Assembly (NCBI GenBank): GCA_000526435.1
Contig: JAGB01000003.1
Location: 62,001 to 126,000, forward strand
Source of the DNA: Caldicoprobacter oshimai DSM 21659
Lineage (GTDB): Bacteria; Bacillota; Clostridia; Caldicoprobacterales; Caldicoprobacteraceae
Direction: 5' to 3'
DNA: 64,000 bases
The translations under genes were made by a program, and so were the position numbers. Of this stretch, positions 47,197 through 54,439 are shown piece by piece. Positions within the stretch are counted from its first letter, which is position 1. Each line of letters begins with the position of its first letter. Below the pieces are notes generated by a model. That model was not told the DNA's origin and searched no databases. It saw only the letters and a list, made by a program, of their open reading frames with translations.

Positions 47197-48042
47197 TCAT
47201 GTTCCAGGTTCTATAACTATATCATCAGGATTTATTGAATCGCCATAAAACGGACGTAATGTCTCTTCAAAATTTTTGTGCATGAAGTTTTCCTCGCCGA
47301 GTTTTTCAAGTTCTTCGTTCAGCCAGTTTAAAAGCTCTGTATTACCTTTTTTAACCGCCGGAGCAATTGTATCTTGACCTCCTAAGGAAGTGATTCCAAC
47401 GGTATATCCTTCATGTTCCCTGACCCAGGCAAAGAGCATTGTGTTATCATGGGCTAAGGCATGGCCACGCCCATCTAGCAATGCCTGGAAAGCCTCGGTG
47501 TTTTGGTCGTACTTCAGAAGTTCAATATCGGGATAATTTTTTGTGAAGAAAATATCGGCTGTCGTTCCTTTGTTTACAATGAGCTTCTTCCCTTTTAGCT
47601 GAGAAACATCAGTGATAACGTTGTCTTTGGGCGATACAACCCCAAGAGAAACCTTCATATATGGATGTGCAAAATCAACAAGTTTTTTCCTATCATCCGT
47701 TACTGTAAAGTTTGCAAGGATGATGTCCACTTTATCAGATTGCAAGTATTCAACCCTGTTGGCGGCCTCTACAAAGACAAATTCAACCTTTGATTCATCG
47801 CCCAGCAAATCTTTTGCAATTCGCCTTGCTAGATAAACGTCATACCCTTGAACTTCTCCATTTGAATCCACATAACCAAAAGGAGGCTTATCGCTGAAAA
47901 CGCCAATCCTTACTTTGCCATATTCCTTTATTCTGTCAATGGATGATTTAGTATTGGATGATTGTGAAGCGCAGGCTGTTAAAGCCCCTATTATGAGTAC
48001 TAGAGCAATAGCCAATGGGACAAACTTGTTAAATTTTTTCAT
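47197..48042 (-). CDS. Amino-acid ABC transporter substrate-binding lipoprotein (SBP family 3)
   Basis: 281 residues. A signal peptide with lipobox LTAC anchors it outside the membrane. The family 3 signature is in VRIGVFSDKPPFGYVDSNGE and GYDVYLARRIAKDLL, with FTVTDDRKKLVDFAHPYM and KGKKLIVNKGTTADIFF in the second lobe. The closest familiar types are the cysteine- and glutamate/aspartate-binding proteins of the PEB1/CjaA kind; the ligand cannot be fixed from sequence. Last gene of the operon; its start overlaps the ATPase gene by 14 nt. Confidence 0.93.
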   Translation of the reverse strand: MKKFNKFVPLAIALVLIIGALTACASQSSNTKSSIDRIKEYGKVRIGVFSDKPPFGYVDSNGEVQGYDVYLARRIAKDLLGDESKVEFVFVEAANRVEYLQSDKVDIILANFTVTDDRKKLVDFAHPYMKVSLGVVSPKDNVITDVSQLKGKKLIVNKGTTADIFFTKNYPDIELLKYDQNTEAFQALLDGRGHALAHDNTMLFAWVREHEGYTVGITSLGGQDTIAPAVKKGNTELLNWLNEELEKLGEENFMHKNFEETLRPFYGDSINPDDIVIEPGT

Positions 48043-48799
48043 TATTATCTACTCCTTTCTTATACTCTTTGAAATTAAATATATTTAAAAAATTTTTTGC
48101 CCTTTCTGTTTTGGGTTGTGTGAAAAACTCCTGTGCCTCCGCCACTTCGGTTATTTCTCCTCCATCAATGAATATGATTCTGTCCGCTACTGCCTTTGCA
48201 AACTCCATTTCATGAGTAACAATAATCATCGTCATACCTTCTTTAGCAAGTTCCAGCATAACATCCAAAACCTCTCTTACCATTTCAGGATCCAGCGAAG
48301 CTGTCACCTCGTCAAATAACATGATCTCGGGATTCATACATAAAGCCCTGACTATTGCAACTCTTTGCCTTTGACCCCCTGACAGCTGCCTGGGATAAAA
48401 ATTTTTTCGATCCAATAGACCGACTCGGTCAAGCAACTCTTCAGCTTGCCTGGCCACTTCTTTTTTATCTCTTTTTTGTGCCTTCAGCGGCCCAAGCAGT
48501 ATATTTTCGTAAACAGTCATATGCGGAAACAGGTCATAGCTTTGAAATACCATTCCGATTTTTTGCCTTATCAAGTGCCATTTCGTGCTGTCTTCATTGA
48601 TCACCTCCCCGTTTAACTTTATTTGTCCGGACTGTATTTCCTCCAGCCCATTAATACACCTGAGCAAAGTGCTTTTGCCGCTTCCCGACGGGCCCAGTAT
48701 GACGACTACTTCTCCTTTTTCAACAGAAAAACTTATATCTTTAAGGACATGAAAGCCATCAAAATATTTATTTAGGCCAATAACCTCCAACAAAGCCAT
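48029..48799 (-). CDS. Polar amino-acid ABC transporter ATP-binding protein (GlnQ-like)
   Basis: 256 residues with Walker A GPSGSGKST, Q-loop VFQSYDLFPHMTV, signature LSGGQRQRVAIVRAL, Walker B IMLFDEVTASLDPEMV and switch TMIIVTHEMEFAKAVAD. The motif FDEVTASLDPE is characteristic of amino-acid importers. It lies 9 nt after the second permease gene and powers uptake with them and the binding protein. Confidence 0.95.
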   Translation of the reverse strand: MALLEVIGLNKYFDGFHVLKDISFSVEKGEVVVILGPSGSGKSTLLRCINGLEEIQSGQIKLNGEVINEDSTKWHLIRQKIGMVFQSYDLFPHMTVYENILLGPLKAQKRDKKEVARQAEELLDRVGLLDRKNFYPRQLSGGQRQRVAIVRALCMNPEIMLFDEVTASLDPEMVREVLDVMLELAKEGMTMIIVTHEMEFAKAVADRIIFIDGGEITEVAEAQEFFTQPKTERAKNFLNIFNFKEYKKGVDNNEKI

Positions 48800-48808
48800 A
48801 TTAATTCG

Positions 48809-49486
48809 TCACTCCTTCCAGCGTAATTCCAGTTTTCTTACAAAAAGCGATATGGGATAGCATATTATGAAGTATAGGAAGAAAATAAAGCCATACACCC
48901 AGAAACTCGCTGAAGGGCTTTGCAATACGAAGGACTCTATAACCTGCTGTCCCACCTTTAACACCTCAACTACTCCAATCAATACAACCAGCGAGGTCGT
49001 CTTTATCATCCGAGTCACCAGATTAATAGTAGCCGGAAGCAATCTTCTAACGGACTGAGGTATTATTATATAGCGATAGATTTGTACATTGGTCAATCCA
49101 ATTGCCTTTCCGCTTTCTTTTTGATGTTTAGGCAGCGATGTTACTGCCCCCCGTACCAAATCCCCCTTTTCAGCTGTCCCCCATATGGAAAATACAATGA
49201 CTGAAACAACATCCCCCGCTAAATGAATCCCAGTAAGCTTTGGTACACCGAAATAAAATATGAAAAGCCAAACCATCACCGGAATAATTCTGACAGCTTC
49301 CAAGTATGCCCGGCACACGAGCCTTAATAACTTGTTTTTTGATGTCATAACTATTCCAAAGGGTATTCCGAATATGATGGATATGATGACTGAAATAAGG
49401 GCTATCTTTACGGTTACCAGCAGTCCACCCATTAATCTATACAGGTTGTTGCCCTCTATAAGCACCCTAATTCCCAAATCCTGCAT
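48809..49486 (-). CDS. Polar amino-acid ABC transporter permease
   Basis: 225 residues with about five helices and the EAA-type loop KESGKAIGLTNVQIYRYIII, typical of His/Glu/Gln-type permeases. The N-terminal part has IPFGIVMTSKNKLLRLVCRAYLEAVRIIPV. It overlaps the first permease gene by 20 nt, implying translational coupling. It probably forms a heterodimer with that protein. Confidence 0.93.
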   Translation of the reverse strand: MQDLGIRVLIEGNNLYRLMGGLLVTVKIALISVIISIIFGIPFGIVMTSKNKLLRLVCRAYLEAVRIIPVMVWLFIFYFGVPKLTGIHLAGDVVSVIVFSIWGTAEKGDLVRGAVTSLPKHQKESGKAIGLTNVQIYRYIIIPQSVRRLLPATINLVTRMIKTTSLVVLIGVVEVLKVGQQVIESFVLQSPSASFWVYGFIFFLYFIICYPISLFVRKLELRWKE

Positions 49487-50126
49487 ATCTCAGCCTTCTT
49501 TCTACGTAAGTTAGCAATAATGACAACGGCAGTAGAATAATCAAATACGCCACAACCAGCATAAGCAACGCCTCATTGGTCTTATAGTAAATGCCTATGA
49601 TATCCTTTGTGACAAACATTAAATCCTTTAGCGATATGGCACTAACAATGGAGGTCTCCTTGATAATAAATATTGCATTTGCCCCTATGCTGGGAATTGA
49701 AACAGCCAATGCCTGAGGGAAGATTATATATCTGGTCACCTGTGCTTTAGTTAGCCCAAGGCTCAATCCCGCCTCTATTTGAGCCTTACTGACAGCCTCT
49801 AACCCCCCTCTAAACGCTTCTGCCATATAACTGCCTCCGAGGAATGCTAAACCTATAACAGCACAGGTGAATGCTCCTAGCTTAATGCCTACTTTCGGCA
49901 AGCCGTAATACAAAAAGAATAGCTGTATAAGCAATGGTGTATTCCTTGAAAGCTCTATATACCAATTGACAATTTTTTTCAAAAATTTTACCTTATAGTA
50001 ATTTACCAGGCTGCAGAAAATTCCAATAAGTAACGATAGTATAATACCTATAAAAGCTAGTTTTAAGGTAAACTTCCCTGCTTCAAGATATAAAGATGAT
50101 ATTTCCAATATAAAATCAATATCCAA
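49467..50126 (-). CDS. Polar amino-acid ABC transporter permease
   Basis: 219 residues. A family signature is WYIELSRNTPLLIQLFFLYY near the first helices, and the EAA loop is IEAGLSLGLTKAQVTRYIIF. First gene of the four-gene operon. The start is a TTG (MDIDFILEISSLYLEAGKF) with GGGGGG about 12 nt upstream, so spacing is loose. Transcription starts from the consensus promoter at 50201-50229. Confidence 0.93.
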   Translation of the reverse strand: MDIDFILEISSLYLEAGKFTLKLAFIGIILSLLIGIFCSLVNYYKVKFLKKIVNWYIELSRNTPLLIQLFFLYYGLPKVGIKLGAFTCAVIGLAFLGGSYMAEAFRGGLEAVSKAQIEAGLSLGLTKAQVTRYIIFPQALAVSIPSIGANAIFIIKETSIVSAISLKDLMFVTKDIIGIYYKTNEALLMLVVAYLIILLPLSLLLTYVERRLRYAGFGN

Positions 50127-50200
50127 GGAATAATTTTCCCCCCTTAATCCTATTTCCTATAATTCCTATATGTTTACTATGTTTTATCGTGTTTTTTATT

Positions 50201-50229
50201 ATTATATGCTCAGTTTTTAAAAGTGTCAA
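50201..50229 (-). promoter_or_regulatory. Consensus promoter of the amino-acid transporter operon
   Basis: TTGACA (50224-50229), a 17-nt spacer and TATAAT (50201-50206), both perfect consensus, read leftwards. The leader to the first gene is about 65 nt with no obvious riboswitch. Confidence 0.85.
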
Positions 50230-50256
50230 TATATCCCTCTAGAAAATTTTGAAATA

Positions 50257-50317
50257 GTTCCCACTACCAAGCCCCCCAACCAATTTCCACCTCCTAGTTA
50301 TCGCCCATGCCGGACAC
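50257..50317 (-). mobile_element. Group II intron 5' end remnant
   Basis: Read leftwards, GTGTCCGGCATGGGCGATAA then CTAGGAGGTGG, and further GGCTTGGTAGTGGGAAC, closely follow the first 100 nt of the intron at 40014 with deletions. Nothing further downstream of the intron is left. Confidence 0.7.
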
Positions 50318-50318
50318 G

Positions 50319-50366
50319 CAATAAATAGGTAGTCGGTTTTGGAACTACCGACCACCTATTTGTAAA
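50319..50366 (-). terminator. Hairpin just upstream of the intron remnant
   Basis: AAATAGGTGGTCGGTAGTTC pairs with ACCGACTACCTATTT around a short loop, followed by an AT-rich tail. It is probably an old terminator used as the intron's insertion site. Part of it (GAACTACCGACCACCTAT) is also found at 22730. Confidence 0.55.
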
Positions 50367-50442
50367 TACACCAATCACTATATGATTTATTTACCTAAAT
50401 TTTGTACAAACAGAACCTTGGCAAATGGTTAAATAAGGAAAC

Positions 50443-50625
50443 TTAACTGGACATGCTTTGTCTTTGAAATGCTTCTATGAGCATCCTGGCTAGTTTAGTA
50501 AGTTGAGGAAATTCATATACCCAGACACCATCATTAAATTGTGTATAAGCACTAGACAGCTCACTCTTTGCAATGTTAGCAGCAGTTTTTGTGGAATAAC
50601 CTTTGACTATAAATTTATCTAATTC
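50443..50625 (-). pseudogene. IS1380-like transposase fragment
   Basis: About 60 codons: KFIVKGYSTKTAANIAKSEL and YTQFNDGVWVYEFPQL match the middle of the transposase at 6435-7653 (KFIIKGYSTRTAAIIAKEVP; YKQVSDGAWVYELPQE). Both ends are missing. It is a different, more distant copy. Confidence 0.7.
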
Positions 50626-50740
50626 ACAAAATATTCACATTCACCTGATATAATAAACAATGTGGATAATATCGCTGTATTATTGTCTTCGGTATGAGCT
50701 GTGTATATAGTACAATAGTTATGGAAGGGTGGTGCATAAC

Positions 50741-50887
50741 ATGCTTAAATGGATTAGAAAATTTCTTGAAAAACTAGCCAAAGAAAACAATGAGGCATTC
50801 CATGGTCAAAGGCTGGACTGCTGTGATTTAAACCGGCAAAACAACGAACGAAAGAGCATAAGAAATAACAAAAATCATGTCAGATGA
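50741..50887 (+). CDS. LDCC-motif miniprotein (putative metal-binding)
   Basis: 48 residues, too short for ordinary gene calling. MLKWIRKFLEKLAKENNEAF is a basic amphipathic helix, followed by GQRLDCCDLNRQ, the signature of the small LDCC-motif proteins described in Clostridia and presumed to bind metal through the Cys pair. AAGGGTGG precedes the ATG. A possible promoter, TTGTCT-17-TATAGT, lies at about 50680-50711. Role unknown. Confidence 0.75.
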   Translation: MLKWIRKFLEKLAKENNEAFHGQRLDCCDLNRQNNERKSIRNNKNHVR

Positions 50888-50914
50888 TAAAGCAGACTGG
50901 TCAGCTCTACTGTA

Positions 50915-50995
50915 AACTCAAAACAAACCCTGCCCACAGCGAACCTTCGCCGTCAGGCAAACCTATAATACATCGCTAAGTTATCGTCCATGCAC
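50915..50995 (-). mobile_element. Group II intron 5' end remnant (degenerate)
   Basis: Read leftwards, GTGCATGGACGATAACTTAG, then CGATG, and later GGTTCGCTGTGGGCAGGG, align with the intron 5' end at 40014 (GTGC...ATGAGCGATAACTAGGCGATG...TCCGCTGTGGGC). It starts a few bases after the terminator of the cell-wall hydrolase gene. Confidence 0.6.
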
Positions 50996-51001
50996 TGCAT
51001 A

Positions 51002-51024
51002 TAAAAAACGGCCCTTTGGGCCGC
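51002..51024 (-). terminator. Terminator of the NlpC/P60 gene
   Basis: Read leftwards, GCGGCCC-AAA-GGGCCG followed by TTTTTT. It lies 8 nt past the stop codon. Confidence 0.9.
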
Positions 51025-51031
51025 TTCTCAT

Positions 51032-52450
51032 CTAATTCAGCACTCTTCGTGCACCAACATATCGCCTGGTATATGTCGAAGAACTCAAGTTGTCTATACA
51101 TATGGCTTTCCTAGAACCTGAGGAAGCATGTATGAATTGCCCCCCGCCTATATAAATCCCCACATGATTGGGTCTGGAAAACAGCACCAGATCCCCAGGA
51201 GCCAAATCCTGCCTGGATACCGGCACGCCCACGCTGCGCTGCCCGTAAGCCGTTCTGGGAAGGTAGATTCCAAAATGCCGGTAGACATAATGGGTGAATC
51301 CCGAACAATCAAAGGCATTGGGCCCTTCGGCGCCGTACACATATGGCCTGCCCAGATACTGCATGGCAAATGCCACCACATCGCCGCCCCGCGCCGACCC
51401 CCGGCCTGACTCCGACGAGGGCACAGCAGGCTGAGGATAAACCGGCGTGACAACCCTTGGACGTACCTTGGTGCCCTTTGCCACTATCCTCTTGACAGGC
51501 TCTTTTATGACCTTTTCCTCAAGCACCTCACGCTTGACCTCTTCACCGTTTTCCTTGGTAATCAGTACATAAACCTCTTTTTGGCCCTTTTCTCCCTCTT
51601 TGATAACCTTTGTTTTACCCTTTTCCAGGGTATTATCCATCTGTATCTCGGTTTCAAAAGGAATCTCCTCAATATTCTTCTGCCTTTCCTTCGTTACCAC
51701 CGTGACCAGTTGCCTTTCAAGCGTAAGCTTGATCTTATCCCCTGGACGCAGATTATCTATATCCATACCGGCATTTGCCTGCTCTAAAACCGAAAACGGT
51801 ATGCCGTGTGCCCTGGCAATTGACCAAAGCGTATCCCCTTCTTTTACCTCATACTCCTTAATCTCTTCGGTCCCCTGCTTGAGGATAGAGATAGCCTTAT
51901 CCTTATCCACAATCTGATTAAATGGTACTATCTCTTCATGGTAGGATATGTCTTCTTTAAAGAAAGCTTCCTGCAGCTGGCTATTCCCGCTCTGCTGTAT
52001 GGCCTGCACATAAGAACTCTTAATCTCTTCAAGGACATCTTGCGCAACCTTCGAATCCCTGACATAGCATACTTTTTGACCATTGATAACCACTGCATAG
52101 GCATTGGACTTGACGACTATGGCCTGCTCTATGGCCTGGGCCAATTCGTTTTCTGAACTAATTCTCACATTGCCCGTTACAACTTCTTTAAAACGCACGC
52201 TGGCATCTACGAATACTCCATCGCCATAGCCTTGAAGAAGCTTTTCTACCACATCGTCGTATATTGCCAATCCCTTGGCTGCAGATTTTACGGTCCCCAC
52301 TTCTTTCCCGTCCACCATCATTATAAATGAAGGCGTTGGAGTATAGCCTGCTACCGCAACCTCATCCTGTCCTATCCATACAAAACCCGTCAAGCAGACC
52401 ACAACCCAAATGCCCAGCAGCATCACCGATGTAACTTTAAAATTTTTCAT
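51032..52450 (-). CDS. Cell-wall endopeptidase with LysM, G5 and NlpC/P60 domains
   Basis: 472 residues from ATG with GAGGGA upstream. An N-terminal membrane helix (VTSVMLLGIWVVVCLTGFVW) is followed by an about 150-residue region found in such hydrolases. Then come LysM (about 199-242, YEVKEGDTLWSIARAHGIPF), G5 (about 247-327) and NlpC/P60 (about 355-472). Catalytic residues are Cys in FDCSGFTHYV and His in RPNHVGIYIGGGQFIHASSG. It should cut peptide stems in peptidoglycan while held at the membrane and wall. Monocistronic, with its own terminator. I see no c-di-AMP riboswitch in the 5' region. Confidence 0.93.
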   Translation of the reverse strand: MKNFKVTSVMLLGIWVVVCLTGFVWIGQDEVAVAGYTPTPSFIMMVDGKEVGTVKSAAKGLAIYDDVVEKLLQGYGDGVFVDASVRFKEVVTGNVRISSENELAQAIEQAIVVKSNAYAVVINGQKVCYVRDSKVAQDVLEEIKSSYVQAIQQSGNSQLQEAFFKEDISYHEEIVPFNQIVDKDKAISILKQGTEEIKEYEVKEGDTLWSIARAHGIPFSVLEQANAGMDIDNLRPGDKIKLTLERQLVTVVTKERQKNIEEIPFETEIQMDNTLEKGKTKVIKEGEKGQKEVYVLITKENGEEVKREVLEEKVIKEPVKRIVAKGTKVRPRVVTPVYPQPAVPSSESGRGSARGGDVVAFAMQYLGRPYVYGAEGPNAFDCSGFTHYVYRHFGIYLPRTAYGQRSVGVPVSRQDLAPGDLVLFSRPNHVGIYIGGGQFIHASSGSRKAICIDNLSSSTYTRRYVGARRVLN

Positions 52451-52582
52451 AAAAAATCCCTCATCTTTCAATAATACTCGTCCATTAAAAGTTTATCACA
52501 AATATTACAAAAATATTACAGAAATTTATATTCTATAAAAAATAAAAAATTCCTGCTTCCAAATGAAAATTTTTAAAAAAAT

Positions 52583-52642
52583 TAAGCCCTTCACCTATCT
52601 TCCCTGCACAAAGCAAAAGAAGAAGGTGAAGGGCTTTTAAAT
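52583..52642 (-). terminator. Terminator of the sugar operon
   Basis: Read leftwards, AAGCCCTTCACCT and AGGTGAAGGGCTT form a 13-bp stem with a long loop, followed by AATTTTTTT. It ends the operon that starts with the LacI gene. Confidence 0.85.
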
Positions 52643-52669
52643 TCTGATTGCAATAGCCTGAATAAGCCT

Positions 52670-54388
52670 TTACTTAATCATCTTAAATACCCTGTTTACT
52701 CCCGGAGAGAGACGCAGGGTTACCACCAATTTATCGCCCTGTCTTTGCCCCTCAATGACGCGGCCGGTTACCAGGTCTTCAAGAGCGAAATAGCCATTCC
52801 TCAGTTCTATGCGTACCTCATCATACCATGGTTGGAACGAATGCAGTATGAAGCAGTCATTATCGTACATGAAAAGCCCAACCTTTGAAAAAGCATCCAG
52901 CAACACAGGGCTTTGCTTGCTGAAGGCCTGACGTATGGGCAGAAGTATTTTCCGTGGATAATTGTATAGATCCCCGTAGTCCTCGGGTATTGTGAGCACA
53001 TAAAGCCTACCTTTGCCGTACAGCGTCTTGGTCAATACGGGAAAGTTGTTGTCCTCGCCCAATCCTGCAATCAGCTCCCAGGTATCGTTGGTCTGAAACT
53101 CCAGCTGAGGAATCAATACCGGTTTTGCAGCCTCTTCACAGCCGCCAAAGGTTATTCCCCCATCGTTGGAATAGGCATATCGGTTCACCATGGCCTTGCG
53201 GTCAGTCACCCTTATGTTGGCAAACACTCTCTGGAAGCCCATAGGCGTAGCGGCCTTTAGGAAACCGGAGGTGATAATCACATCAGCACCTTTCATCAAG
53301 CTATTTTTAACCTTTAAAAGAATATCGGAGTCCTTTGCTGCACTCTCGGTGAGGAACACCGTCAACGCACCCTCGGGATAATACGGATAAGGTTCAAGCG
53401 CTATCCCCAGCATTCCGATGTAGTTGTGCAGGTAGTCCTCCCCGTGGCTGTGATACGGCAGGTAGCAAGCAACACCTGTGGGATTACCCAATTCGCCCAA
53501 ATACTTATCCACGTCCTCAAACAGCTGCCCATTTATGGGTATACACAGGGAATACTCGGGATTTAGGAGGGACCCCAGCGAAAACATCATCACTTCCCTG
53601 GCCTTTGCAAACAAGGTCAAATATGCCTGCTGGGCATAGGAAGTCAGATTATATGTGCACTCATACGGGTCATACCATCCCCCCAGGTTTCGTCCTGGAG
53701 CCACATTCTCCAGATAGCGCATGTTGAAGTAGCTCAGATACTTAGGCAGATGCTGCTGGGTATAAGTGGGGTTGCGCGTCTCAGTCCCCGTATAGACAGC
53801 ATCGAATATTCGCGGCTCGTCCTCCAGGTTATACCCCGTATCCTGATAGTGCTCATACCAGTTGGGATACTTTATTATGACCCTCACATTGGGATTTACC
53901 TTTTTGGCAGGGCCGACTATTATCTTTTCTGAAACCTCCCGCATCAGATCTAGACGGAATTCGGCCCAAGTCCTGTCCTTTTTAGCCTCTATACAGGAGG
54001 GGCACCTGCAGTTGGTAAAATAGAAATCGTCCAGTATGAATTCATCAAATAGCGACGCCGTCATTTCGGCCACCTCTTTTAACAGCTTAAGGGTGGCAGG
54101 ATTGGTATAGCACAGAGGGTCAAAGCCGCCTTCACCGTCAGGCGGTCCATCGGTGGTGATGCCCCCCGAAGTCTCGATGCCTCTACTTCTGAAGAAATCC
54201 CTGATCCTCTCGATTTGCTGGCGTTCAATCACCACGCCGTGCCTGTGGGTCTCCAGATATACCTTCCCCACCTTGACGTGCTTTTCGATCCACTCAAAGC
54301 GCTTTGCAAACTCATCCAAATCGGTAATGCGAATCAAATCGCCCACCGGACAATAAATGGCTGCTATAAAATTTTTGTATCTCTGCAT
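52670..54388 (-). CDS. Uncharacterised protein, glycosidase-like, in the sugar operon
   Basis: 572 residues, no signal peptide or membrane helix, so cytoplasmic. The N-terminal part looks like a TIM barrel (KVYLETHRHGVVIERQQIER; EFILDDFYFTNCRCPSCIEA; VRVIIKYPNWYEHYQDTGYN), and the C-terminal part is beta-rich. The ILDDFYF stretch with adjacent CRCPSC cysteines and the acidic TGTETR segment could hold catalytic or metal-binding residues. I do not recognise a classified glycoside hydrolase family. It lies 52 nt after the GH31 gene, last in the operon, which suggests it acts on the imported sugar. The start follows AGGAGG. Confidence 0.6.
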   Translation of the reverse strand: MQRYKNFIAAIYCPVGDLIRITDLDEFAKRFEWIEKHVKVGKVYLETHRHGVVIERQQIERIRDFFRSRGIETSGGITTDGPPDGEGGFDPLCYTNPATLKLLKEVAEMTASLFDEFILDDFYFTNCRCPSCIEAKKDRTWAEFRLDLMREVSEKIIVGPAKKVNPNVRVIIKYPNWYEHYQDTGYNLEDEPRIFDAVYTGTETRNPTYTQQHLPKYLSYFNMRYLENVAPGRNLGGWYDPYECTYNLTSYAQQAYLTLFAKAREVMMFSLGSLLNPEYSLCIPINGQLFEDVDKYLGELGNPTGVACYLPYHSHGEDYLHNYIGMLGIALEPYPYYPEGALTVFLTESAAKDSDILLKVKNSLMKGADVIITSGFLKAATPMGFQRVFANIRVTDRKAMVNRYAYSNDGGITFGGCEEAAKPVLIPQLEFQTNDTWELIAGLGEDNNFPVLTKTLYGKGRLYVLTIPEDYGDLYNYPRKILLPIRQAFSKQSPVLLDAFSKVGLFMYDNDCFILHSFQPWYDEVRIELRNGYFALEDLVTGRVIEGQRQGDKLVVTLRLSPGVNRVFKMIK

Positions 54389-54439
54389 AAATATACCTCC
54401 TAATTGCTATTGTGAGTGTTATGCTCAAGATCAGCAAAG

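Noticed and set aside
50130-50200. SAM, T-box or lysine riboswitch before the amino-acid transporter
   Set aside because: The leader is only about 70 nt and has no conserved riboswitch elements or terminator.
52451-52582. Cyclic di-AMP (ydaO) riboswitch in front of the NlpC/P60 gene
   Set aside because: Such genes often carry one, but the leader is short and AT-rich with no matching conserved segments.
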